Part shown: positions 10,007 to 20,412 of the stretch, one piece after another
Layout: every line of letters starts with the position of its first letter
Position numbering within the stretch: position 1 is the stretch's first letter
DNA from: Cryobacterium sp. Y11
GTDB taxonomy: Bacteria > Actinomycetota > Actinomycetes > Actinomycetales > Microbacteriaceae
Direction of reading: 5' to 3'
Assembly (NCBI RefSeq): GCF_002929535.1
Contig: NZ_PJJO01000051.1
Coordinates: 80,249 to 144,248 of the forward strand
Length of the DNA: 64,000 nucleotides
Position numbers and translations under genes: made by a program
Notes under the pieces: model-generated
Databases searched by the model: none
What the model saw: only the letters and a program-made list of their open reading frames with translations
What the model was told of the DNA's origin: nothing

Positions 10007-11381
10007 AGTTGACGTCGGCTGGTTGAGTGCGAGTGGTGCCTGCATGAGCGGGTTCTTGCTGGGCAGGGCGATGAGAGTTTGTGCGGAGTCGATCTCGATC
10101 GGCGGTTGTAGCCGTTACTCTCCGTCTTGGAGAAGGATTTTCCAGTGTCGGTTGTGGAGCAGCATGTGGTGGTGGCTACAGAGTAGTATGGCGTGGTCGA
10201 TGTTGGAAAGTCCCTGGTCAGACTAGCTGTCGATGTGGTGTGATTCTGTCCACGCTGGTGGTTGTTCACAGCCCGGCCAGCAGCATCCGCCGTCGCGGGC
10301 GGCGAGGGCGCGGCGTTGTTCGCGGTTGAAGAGTCGTTGGTCTCGTCCGACGTTGAGGGGTTGCCCGGTATGGGAGAAGAGGATGCCGAGGTAGCCGGTG
10401 TCGCAGAGGTGCCGGTCGATTGATTGCGCTGATATTGGTGCGGGGTTGCCTTCGATGTAGCCGAAAACGGGGTGGGTGATTGAGGGTTCTTGGCTGGGTG
10501 TAGTCGGAGTGCTCAGCCGAGGTTCTCTCATCCGGCTTGCTTCGCCGCCCGTTGCGCCGCCCGTTGCGCTGCCCGCCCGTGTGTCAGTCGGCGTCTCATC
10601 GGTGTTCTGGGCGACGGTGCGCGGGTCGTCCTTGACGCTTTGCGCCCACTTCGTGCGTTCTGGGTCAACGAATCGCACGCCGCCGCGTCTCGGACTGGTG
10701 AGTGCGTCGTAGGTTGCGATCCACATTTCGCCTTGTTCGGGTGCCATCACGGCGTGCATGATCGGTGCCTGCCACGGCACCACGACTGCCAGCGGCGCCA
10801 CCGGGGCGCTCGGCAGCACCGGGGCGACGGGCACGGCGGGGCCCGGTATGGCGGCTGGCAGTGGCAGATTGGGGTGCAATCGGGTCCACGCTGCCGCTCG
10901 CTCCGCCTCACGGGCGGCCCAGCGGGCAGCTTCTCGCTCCGCATCTCGCGCGGCTTCCGCTATCGCCTCGGCTGCGGCGTCGACGGCGGTCTGCGTGGCC
11001 CGCTCCGCTTCGCGGTCAGCTTCGGCGACGCGACGCGACGCGACGCTCCGCGGATTCAGTTTCATTCATCAGCACCCCGACAGCGAGCAGCCGCCCGGCC
11101 TCAACCCGGCTGAGACCGGTGGCCTGCTGCACCATCAAAGTCGGGTTGCCAAACCCGTGCCGCGCCGCCAGGCCCGATTGGCCGAGCTTCGGTCGAGACC
11201 GCTTTGCAATCGTGCCCGCCAGCAGCGCCGCCACGGTGTTGCTCAGGCGCAGCAGATCTGCGATCGGACCACGAGCGGCGAGAACCTGCGCATCACTCAG
11301 GCTGTTGAACTCGGCATTGGATCCACCGAGCGCGGCAACAGCGGCCGCCGCCCGGGTGAGTTCCAACGCCAGGTTGTCCAT
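9887..11381 (-). pseudogene. Decayed DUF222 / HNH endonuclease gene
   Basis: Read on the minus strand, 11381-11016 encodes a DUF222 N-terminus (MDNLALELTRAAAAVAALGG, later QQATGLSRVEAGRLLAVG). The frame then shifts. From about 11065 the continuing frame encodes an Ala/Arg-rich segment, a Pro-rich linker and an HNH domain (NREQRRALAARDGGCCWPGC then ESHHIDS). It is cut by a TAG at 10223-10225. The same frame continues beyond the TAG as NIDHAILLCSHHHMLLHNRHWKILLQ before a TAA at 10115-10117, and then into linker-like sequence. One frameshift and two nonsense codons mark it as a pseudogene of a repeated actinobacterial family. The 3' limit is approximate. Confidence 0.85.
11025..11044. repeat. 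Pentanucleotide tract (GCGAC)x4 at the pseudogene frameshift
   Basis: Four tandem copies of GCGAC lie exactly where the DUF222 and HNH frames part. Because the unit is 5 bp, each gain or loss shifts the frame. By the frame arithmetic, gaining one unit (five copies) or losing two would rejoin the two open frames. The two downstream nonsense codons would still truncate the protein. Confidence 0.8.
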
Positions 11382-11778
11382 ATTTCAACCCAACACCCGA
11401 CCACCGACATTCCCGAGGAAAAATCACGCATACAAGCACTAAATCACCGAAAACCAGCAAAGAATACTCAAAGAAATGTTTTGAGGGCAGTTGAACCGCG
11501 GGTGTTGACCGCGCTGGACACTCCCGCACCGGCGTTTAGCACCACAAGCGCGATCGCCCAAGTCGCTAACGGTACTGACTCACTGACACCGTCGGCACTG
11601 GCCTGCCTATGGCGAATTCAGGCACTCCGGGCGAAAGCGGGCGGGGCGCCGCACTGGTCCGGCCACACCTATCTGAAATCGACTCGTCTTGCTGAATTCG
11701 CCACGGGGCCGGTGAGTGATTGAATGGGAGGAGTGCGCTGGCGGGCTTCGTGCCTACCGCCTGTGATCGGGGGAACGG
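11382..11778. other. Intergenic stretch, no supported gene
   Basis: This 397-bp stretch lies between the start of the decayed HNH gene and the DUF1648-like gene. The part next to the pseudogene (about 11395-11480) is visibly richer in A and T, as expected for its old promoter. A long plus-strand open frame crosses here, but it runs antisense through the pseudogene and has no recognisable domain. GGGGGAAC just before 11779 serves as ribosome binding site for the next gene. Confidence 0.6.
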
Positions 11779-12531
11779 ATGACATTGGTGAACAGTTCGG
11801 CGCCAACACGCCCACGTGACGTCGCTGCTGCGGCGACGCTCTGGCTCCCACTGCTGGCGGTTGTCGTCACCTGGCTGCTATGGATCGATCGCCTTCCCGA
11901 TGTGCTGCCGCGGCAATGGGGCCGCGACGGCGCCGTGAGCTCGACGATACCGACCGAAGCTATGGCCGCGATCGCGGTCGTGGTGAGTGTCGGTGCTGCA
12001 ATTCTCGCCACCTCCTGGTTGCGCGAACGCGGTGCGCCCAATCGGCGACCCGTATATCTCGGACTCGGCTTTGCTGCCGGGCTGTCGTCGTGCCTGTGGC
12101 TGAGCACGGCCGGTATCACGATTGCCGCCGGCGATGCGGAACCCGAGATGGGTGCCTGGGTGCTTTTCACCGTCGCTGCCTGCGGCTATGGAGTGCTTCC
12201 GTTTCTTCTGGCGCACAAGTGGCTCGACCCGGCTTCACCGGAACCCGTCGAAGTGCGGGCCGGCACGACCGACGCCGATCTGCCCGTCACCTGGACCAAG
12301 CTGGTGACGAGCCCGGTTGTGGCCGTTGTCGGCGGGGCCGTCCTGCTGGGCGGGGTCGTCGGCGTAATCGCCGCGCTGCGCGATGACGGTCTGAACTCCC
12401 CGGCCGCCGCCACCGTTATGACGGCGGTGGTCGTCGGTGTGATCCTGCTGGTGACAGTGGGCTTTGTGCAGGTTCGGGTGAGCGTCGACCGACGCGGGCT
12501 GCGGGATGAGGGGTACGGGATGCGGGTGTAA
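11779..12531 (+). CDS. DUF1648-like membrane protein
   Basis: 250 residues with about six hydrophobic segments. After the first membrane helix comes RLPDVLPRQWGRDGAVS, matching the DUF1648 motif (proline, then WG and DG) seen in SdpI-like and related membrane proteins. The C-terminus ends shortly after a strand, VRVSVDRRGLRDEGYGMRV. Related proteins that I recall continue with a longer soluble domain after a comparable VDRRGL strand, so a C-terminal truncation is possible but not proven. The function is unknown. Confidence 0.65.
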   Translation: MTLVNSSAPTRPRDVAAAATLWLPLLAVVVTWLLWIDRLPDVLPRQWGRDGAVSSTIPTEAMAAIAVVVSVGAAILATSWLRERGAPNRRPVYLGLGFAAGLSSCLWLSTAGITIAAGDAEPEMGAWVLFTVAACGYGVLPFLLAHKWLDPASPEPVEVRAGTTDADLPVTWTKLVTSPVVAVVGGAVLLGGVVGVIAALRDDGLNSPAAATVMTAVVVGVILLVTVGFVQVRVSVDRRGLRDEGYGMRV

Positions 12532-12543
12532 GCGGCGGGCCGG

Positions 12544-13935
12544 TTAGCCGGTTGGGTCAGCGCGGGCGACCTCGTAGCCGCCAGCCGAGTAGATCGTTGT
12601 GAACCTGGCTCCGGGATGCAGAGCCTCGGCCACGACCTGCGCCGAACTCCATTCGCTGGGCAGGCCGCCGGCTAGAAGATCGATCACGAGATAGTCCGGC
12701 AGGGGATTCTGGTTGCCGAGCCAGTAGACATCCGTTCGCTCGACCAGATAGTTCATGAGCCCAATATCGGATTCGACCACGGCACCGTCTGGCACTCCAG
12801 AGAGGGCGGCAGTCGCGGCCGCGGTGCGATCCGTCGAAAAATTGGCCGAGACATCCGTCAATTTAAACAGTGGCAGCGTCGTGGCGAGCACGAGACCGGC
12901 GACAATCGAAACGGATGCCGCCTGCCGCCCATAGGCGCGCAGCCAGCCCCGACGGCTGGCACGCACGAGCACGATACCGTCAAGCGCCGCCGCGAACACG
13001 ATCGGCATGAGCACGGCGCTGTACTGCCAGGTGGGGCCCCAATAGCCTGAATTGTCGGATAGAAACCGCCAGGCGAGCGTCGGCAGCAGCACGAGGGCGA
13101 GCGGCGACCGCACCGCAATCAGTCCACCGGCCACGAGCAGCAGCGCCACGGTTACCCCCTTCTGCGGCTGCAACAACGCCGCTGGGTCGCCCAGAATCCC
13201 CATCAGGTCGATGCTGCTTGAATACGCCCACGCCCCGTTCGGGTTGAGCAGCGGCAAAATCACAAGGCTCGCGAGGGCAAACCAGCCAAGGCCCCAGACG
13301 GCGAGCCAAATTCCCCGCGGATGCCGGCTGCGCGCTGCCAGCACGATACCCAGGGCGGCCACGGTGAGGCCGAGGTCCTCCTTCACGAACACCAGCGGCA
13401 TCGCCCAGAGGAGGCAGGCCATCCACTTGCGCAGCAAAAAAGCGGTCAATGACAGCGCGAGTAGCGGCACGGCGAACGCGATCTCGTGAAACTGCGCTTC
13501 CATCGCGCTCTGCAGCCCCCAGCTGAACGCGAAAGCGAGCCCGAACAGCGTGCCGGTCACCGGATCGAGCAGCCGAATCGCGCCGTAGGTCAACGCTGCC
13601 GCGGCCAGGCCGAACAGTGCATTTTGTACCACCAGCAGCGTGAACGCGTGCGGAAAGGCCGCAAAAATTGGTCCGAGCATCATTAAAAGCGGATGAAAGT
13701 GGTCACCGAGCAGATTGAATCCCTCGCCCTTGATCGTGACGATCGGCGTTTCGAGCAAGGCATATTGTCTGGCCAGCTGGGTGAAGATGCCCAGGTCCCA
13801 GGAGGGAGCGGCGACGCTGCGCCATTGCAGCGCCGAGAATAGGGTGTATAACGCGGTGGTGAAAAGTCCAACGCCGACCGGCAGTGCGACTGGCCGAAAA
13901 ACTGGACGCACAGCCCCCGCGCTAAATCCCCTCAT
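12544..13935 (-). CDS. DUF2079 multi-spanning membrane protein
   Basis: 463 residues with about ten transmembrane segments. The N-terminal region carries SWDLGIFTQLARQYA and GDHFHPLLMMLGP, the hallmark of DUF2079 proteins, which are related in layout to GT-C glycosyltransferases (the acidic residue in the first loop and the GDH motif). No substrate is known. It converges on the DUF1648-like gene, with a 12-bp gap between stop codons. Upstream lies an 11-bp perfect hairpin (14001-14025). Confidence 0.8.
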   Translation of the reverse strand: MRGFSAGAVRPVFRPVALPVGVGLFTTALYTLFSALQWRSVAAPSWDLGIFTQLARQYALLETPIVTIKGEGFNLLGDHFHPLLMMLGPIFAAFPHAFTLLVVQNALFGLAAAALTYGAIRLLDPVTGTLFGLAFAFSWGLQSAMEAQFHEIAFAVPLLALSLTAFLLRKWMACLLWAMPLVFVKEDLGLTVAALGIVLAARSRHPRGIWLAVWGLGWFALASLVILPLLNPNGAWAYSSSIDLMGILGDPAALLQPQKGVTVALLLVAGGLIAVRSPLALVLLPTLAWRFLSDNSGYWGPTWQYSAVLMPIVFAAALDGIVLVRASRRGWLRAYGRQAASVSIVAGLVLATTLPLFKLTDVSANFSTDRTAAATAALSGVPDGAVVESDIGLMNYLVERTDVYWLGNQNPLPDYLVIDLLAGGLPSEWSSAQVVAEALHPGARFTTIYSAGGYEVARADPTG

Positions 13936-14238
13936 CCGATTACGCTAACGCATCAGTCAGTGCCCGATTCGACCGGCACGTCTGGTCGGGAGAAGACGCG
14001 CGCCAGGTGGCAGCGCCACCTGGCGTTGCCCAGTGCGATACAGATCCCGGGCCCGGCCCTGTCTAATCACTGCCCCGGGCGCAAAATGCGTTCCAATGCT
14101 TCTCGGCGATTATCGACCTGCGACGGGGTGAACGATCAATCAGATGCCGGCGCACGGCCGCAGCGTGAATTGGCCGAACCACGGGACAGGCGCATGCTGT
14201 TGATATGACACCACGTCGCTCCGATACGGATTCATCTC
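13936..14238. other. Divergent intergenic region with hairpin
   Basis: This 303-bp region separates the divergent DUF2079 and DUF2316-like genes. It contains the perfect hairpin at 14001-14025 listed separately and otherwise no open frame with recognisable similarity. Promoters for both genes should lie here, but I could not single out convincing -35/-10 pairs. Confidence 0.55.
14001..14025. repeat. Perfect 11-bp inverted repeat
   Basis: The arms CGCCAGGTGGC (14001-14011) and GCCACCTGGCG (14015-14025) enclose AGC. It lies 66 bp upstream of the DUF2079 start on the minus strand. There is no T-run on either side. It may act as an operator or a leader structure. Confidence 0.8.
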
Positions 14239-14529
14239 ATGTCGCTTAACCGTCGCCAGGTCGCCGCGACCCGCAATGAGCTGGGCACCAACCTCGCGCT
14301 CTCCGGTCAATCCATGGCCGATATCGCCACGACACTCGGGCGGAGTGAGTCAGAGGTGCGGGCGGCGCTTGACGTCGACGGGCAGCCGCGCGATGACGAC
14401 CACCTCTCCGCTGGCCGGAAAGCCGACCGCGCGTATCGAGTGCGGTACGGGCCCGGTCACCCGGAATGCGACCATGCCCCGTTCGGCGCGCACGCACAAC
14501 GCATTGACGTGTTAGCGCTGGCCAGATAA
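14239..14529 (+). CDS. DUF2316-like small protein with diverged C-terminus
   Basis: A 96-residue frame. The first roughly 50 residues (MSLNRRQVAATRNELGTNLA, then SGQSMADIATTLGRSESEVRAALDVDG) match the HTH-like start of DUF2316 proteins. After DVDG the similarity stops and a low-complexity Arg/His-rich tail replaces the expected second half. Either the gene was truncated by a rearrangement or frameshift, or it is a divergent member. Treat it as probably damaged. Confidence 0.4.
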   Translation: MSLNRRQVAATRNELGTNLALSGQSMADIATTLGRSESEVRAALDVDGQPRDDDHLSAGRKADRAYRVRYGPGHPECDHAPFGAHAQRIDVLALAR

Positions 14530-14535
14530 TTTCGT

Positions 14536-16757
<2,222 letters not shown>

Positions 16758-16761
<4 letters not shown>

Positions 16762-18011
16762 GAGCTGACAACTCCTTGGAGGGAAACGGATGCTGACGGG
16801 CGGGTTGCAGAGAAACGGTCGGGCCGAAAGCGCTCCCAGCGCTGATCGGCACTGCCTTCGATCAGCTGAAGACAGTAGTGGGCAGCCACCGGGGTGAGCA
16901 GTACGCCGTGGCGGAAAAATCCGGTGGCGACAATAAGTCCGGGAACGTCGTCGCCCTCCGGTGCCCCACCAATTCGCGATACCCGGCCGAGCAGCGGCGC
17001 GTTATCGGGCGTTCCTGGACGAGCACGAGCGGTCACCTCGATCAGCTCGAGCTCACTCACTGCCGGCACCAGCACCTGGGCGTCACGCAAAAGTTGATAG
17101 ACGCCACCAGCCGACACCGCAGTGGAGCCGTCTTCGCGTTGGGTGGCTCCGATCACCACCGTTCCGTCCGATCGTGGAACCAGATAGACCGGCACACCGT
17201 GCACCAGTCCGCGGATCGTGCAGGTGAGCAACGGCCGCAGGTGCTCCGGCACCCGAAGCCGCAGAATATCCCCGTAAACCGGGCGAAGCGGCAGGGTCAG
17301 GTGCTCGGGCAACCCGCTGAGCCCGGCCGCCGCGAGGCCAGTGGCCACAACGACTTCGGCGGCACTGACCGTGCCGCCATCAGCCAGGGCGACACCGGTG
17401 ACGCGAGATGAGGCATCCGCGCAATCGTCGTGCACTAACCCGGTGGCCTTCACCCGGATCAGGGCGTCGTGGCCCCACCCGCCGTTTTCCGCCAGCGCGG
17501 CAAGCATGAGTTGGATGCGCGCGCTGAGCCGGCGTGGGTCGACCTGATGATCCTGCTCCACCATGAAAGCCCCAGAAACGTGCGGGCTCAGCAGCGGTTC
17601 GTAGACACGCGCCTCGCGAATGGTCAGCGGGTCAACGATCAGCCCGCTGGCCAGCTGTACTCCGCGCAGGTCGGCCAACGCGTGCCGGTCGGCCGAATCC
17701 GCGCCAACACTCATGGTGTGAGTTCTCTGATACCCGGTTAGGTAATGATCGGGTCCGAGGGAATCGATGAACGCCGGATACAGCCCCGAGGAGGCGAGCA
17801 TGAGCTCGAGCAACGCCTCTTCCTGGTAGTGCAGTTCGCTTACCGCCGCGAGCATTCCGGCCGCAGCATACGTTGCACCGCTGGCGGGCTCCGGGTCGAT
17901 GACGACCACCGTGCGGCCCGAATGCGCAACGGCCCAGGCAATGCCGAGTCCGATGATGCCCCCGCCGATCACGGCGACGTCGACCGTGCGGTTTACACCT
18001 CGTTCACTCAT
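16758..18011 (-). CDS. thiO: Glycine oxidase ThiO
   Basis: 417 residues. The N-terminal FAD site VAVIGGGIIGLGIAWAVA and the DAO-family pattern TARARPGTPDNAPLLGRV near the C-terminus identify a glycine oxidase. It makes the dehydroglycine (glycine imine) used by ThiG. ATG 18011 gives the family length; longer in-frame extension would run into divergent thiE. It is first in the operon thiO-thiS-thiG-thiF. I see no TPP riboswitch in the 55-bp gap to thiE. Confidence 0.92.
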
Positions 18012-18066
18012 GGTGCTCACCGTTTTGTGGCGTGGACGCTTCACATTGGCCCCTAGTGTTGGTCGC

Positions 18067-18702
18067 ATGGACCAGATAAACGCCCGGCTGTATCTCTGCA
18101 CCGATGCCCGGAAGGATCGTGGCGATTTCGCTGAATTCGTGGCAGCGGCGTTCGCTGGCGGGGTCGACATCATTCAGCTTCGCGACAAGAACATCGACGC
18201 CGCTGAGGAACTCGACTATCTCGAAATTCTGCGCTCGGTTGCGAACCAGCACGCACGACTCTGGGCCGTCAACGACCGGGCGGATATTGCCAGCCTGGCG
18301 AATGCTCCGGTATTTCATGTGGGCCAGAGCGATCTGCCGGTGACCTCCGCTCGCACCCTGCTCGGCCCGGCCGCCCTGATCGGCCTGTCCACACACACCA
18401 CCAACCAAGTGGATGCCGCCCTGACCGCGAACGATCTCAACTATTTTTGCGTCGGCCCGGTGTGGGCCACACCGACAAAACCCGGTCGGGCGGCAGTTGG
18501 AACTGATCTGCTGCGCTATGCGGCCGCCCGCAGCGCCGCCATCGACAGCGAGCTGCCGTGGTTTGCCATCGGCGGCATCGACCTGGGCACTATCGACCAG
18601 GTCGTCGACGCTGGCGCGACGCGAGTGGTTGTGGTGCGTGCGATCACCGACGCCACCGACCCGACGGATGCCGCGCAGCGGCTTCTGGCCCGCCTGCCGT
18701 AG
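18067..18702 (+). CDS. thiE: Thiamine-phosphate synthase ThiE
   Basis: 211 residues, TIM-barrel type. [13 protein letters not shown] (pyrophosphate binding), [21 protein letters not shown] and [12 protein letters not shown] are the ThiE landmarks, followed by AIGGIDLG. It joins hydroxymethylpyrimidine diphosphate with the thiazole phosphate. It is divergent from thiO across only 55 bp and convergent with thiD-tenA. Confidence 0.94.
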   Translation: MDQINARLYLCTDARKDRGDFAEFVAAAFAGGVDIIQLRDKNIDAAEELDYLEILRSVANQHARLWAVNDRADIASLANAPVFHVGQSDLPVTSARTLLGPAALIGLSTHTTNQVDAALTANDLNYFCVGPVWATPTKPGRAAVGTDLLRYAAARSAAIDSELPWFAIGGIDLGTIDQVVDAGATRVVVVRAITDATDPTDAAQRLLARLP

Positions 18703-18745
18703 CTTCGCTAGTGCCGCACACCGTACGGAGTTGGGCGTGGTCATC

Positions 18746-20269
18746 TCAGGCCAGCACAAACTGCCGAGGGGCGTCGAAGAAGTCAAGCTCGAACCGGGAC
18801 GAGATGGCAAACGCCTGGCGCATCGCCGAACGTTGCGCATCAGAGGCCGTTGACGCGCAGTCGTCAATGAGCGCGATGACTTCCCTCGTGGCCGCGGCGA
18901 ATTCGTCATCGGCATAGGTCTGCAGCCAGGCGGAATATGGATGCACCGCTGTCTCGGTGCGGGCCAGAAAATTGGTGTGCAGCCGCTCACCGACATCCGC
19001 ATAGAGCCAATAACAGGGCAGCAGCGCCGCGAGAAGCACCGGATAGTTTGCGTCCTCAGCGAGTCCGAGCAAGTGATCGAGGTAGCCAGTCGTTACCGGG
19101 CTGGCCTCGGAAGACACCTCCCGTTGCTCCAGCCAGTTTCTGTGTAACTCCAACTCAACGTCGCGGCAGCGTCGTGCCGAATCGGCTAGAAACCGTTGTG
19201 CGTACGTCGTCGGCGCGATCTCACTAGCGCGGGCAAGAACGCGCGCGTAGGTGGCCAGATAGAGCGCGTCCTGCGCGAGGTAATACGAAAAATCTCGTTC
19301 ATCCAGGGAGCCGGTACCGAGATCCGTGATGAACGGCAGATTGAAGATCTGTGTGCGTATCAGCTCGACGTCGCGCCAGAGTGTCGCACTGAATTTCGCC
19401 GAAGCAGCGGGTGCGGCCGACGCGCCTGCGAACAGCCGATGAAAGTGATGGATCGGGCCATGGCCTTGACCCACTTCGAGGTCGTCGGCATGGGTCAGGG
19501 CATCCTGCAGCCAGTCCTTGACCTCGGCCAGAGACGCCGCCCAGTCCCCGGTTCGTGCCTGGACCGTGGCCATTGCCGAGGAGAGCGAGCATCCGGTGCC
19601 GTGGGTGTTTTTGGTGGCAATGCGCGGCGAAGCACACTCGACAACGCTCTGTGCCAGCAGCCCGTGGGTATTGACCAGGGCATCAGGGCAGTTCGTTTCG
19701 TCGAAGTGACCTCCCTTGACCAACACGGTGACGCCGGTGCGGGCTGACAGTCGTTTGCCCTGTTCGACGGCCTCAGCCCAATTTGCTGCTGTGGGTTCTG
19801 CGAGCAGAACGGCCAGCTCGGGAACGTTGGGTGTGACGAGATCGGCGAGGGGGATCAGATCTCGCAGCGCCTGCTCAGCTTGAGGGTCGAGCAGCCGGTG
19901 ACCACTCGTTGCCACCATCACCGGGTCGAGCACGACGAGCGGAGGACGGTGAGCGTCGAGCCAGGAACGCACCTCGTGAATCACGTCGATATCAGCGAGC
20001 ATGCCGATCTTCACGGCATCGATGGTCACGTCATCGCTCACGGCGTCCAATTGCTGGCGCAGAAAAGCGACCGGCGGGGTGTGCACCGAGCGCACCCCTT
20101 GTGTGTTCTGCGCGACCAGAGCTGTGACCACCGCCATGCCGTACCCGCCGTTGGCTGCGATGCTTTTCAAATCGGCGTGGATGCCGGCACCGCCGGTCGG
20201 GTCGGTGCCGGCGATACTGAGAATCCGAGGCGTGGACCTCAGCGTAGTATTCGAGTTCTGAGCAGTCAT
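18746..20269 (-). CDS. thiD: Bifunctional HMP-P kinase ThiD fused to TenA (thiaminase II)
   Basis: 507 residues. The N-terminal ribokinase-fold ThiD (about 1-270) has SIAGTDPTGGAGIHADLK, an inner strand LDPVMVATSGHRLL and the anion hole NTHGTGCSLSSA. The C-terminal TenA domain (about 290-507) has LWRDVELIRTQIFNLPFI and the nucleophile Cys in LLPCYWLYADVG. It phosphorylates HMP-P and salvages pyrimidine from degraded thiamine. The start at 20269 was chosen because GGAGGG (20279-20284) lies nine bases upstream; an in-frame ATG at 20278 abuts the same Shine-Dalgarno and is too close. Expression should be controlled by the overlapping TPP riboswitch. Confidence 0.94.
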   Translation of the reverse strand: MTAQNSNTTLRSTPRILSIAGTDPTGGAGIHADLKSIAANGGYGMAVVTALVAQNTQGVRSVHTPPVAFLRQQLDAVSDDVTIDAVKIGMLADIDVIHEVRSWLDAHRPPLVVLDPVMVATSGHRLLDPQAEQALRDLIPLADLVTPNVPELAVLLAEPTAANWAEAVEQGKRLSARTGVTVLVKGGHFDETNCPDALVNTHGLLAQSVVECASPRIATKNTHGTGCSLSSAMATVQARTGDWAASLAEVKDWLQDALTHADDLEVGQGHGPIHHFHRLFAGASAAPAASAKFSATLWRDVELIRTQIFNLPFITDLGTGSLDERDFSYYLAQDALYLATYARVLARASEIAPTTYAQRFLADSARRCRDVELELHRNWLEQREVSSEASPVTTGYLDHLLGLAEDANYPVLLAALLPCYWLYADVGERLHTNFLARTETAVHPYSAWLQTYADDEFAAATREVIALIDDCASTASDAQRSAMRQAFAISSRFELDFFDAPRQFVLA

Positions 20270-20359
20270 CAGTGACATCCCTCCGCTAGTGCTAACTAGA
20301 CAGGTTCAACGGGTATTAATCTCAGCTCGCGCATTGTGCGGAGCACCCCGTGTCACTGA
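20269..20359 (-). promoter_or_regulatory. TPP riboswitch (THI element), translational type
   Basis: The minus strand carries the conserved aptamer parts in order: GGGGTGC, then GCTGAGA, ACCCGTTGAACCTG, a TAGTTAGCACTAGCG arm, and GGAGGGA. The closing stem P1 is a perfect 9 bp, TCAGTGACA (20351-20359) with TGTCACTGA (20269-20277). Its 3' strand includes the first base of the thiD start codon, and the Shine-Dalgarno GGAGGG lies in the aptamer core. TPP binding should therefore hide the start site directly, without a separate expression platform. Confidence 0.95.
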
Positions 20360-20412
20360 GCAGCCTATACGCCAACAGACATCACTGAGTTACCACTGCC
20401 AGATCTGCTCTC

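Noticed and set aside
10758..11723. Long plus-strand open frame of 321 codons
   Set aside because: It runs antisense to the DUF222/HNH pseudogene, is low-complexity Ala/Arg-rich and has no domain. It is a by-product of high GC.
18012..18066. Second TPP riboswitch between thiO and thiE
   Set aside because: The 55-bp gap has none of the conserved aptamer segments.
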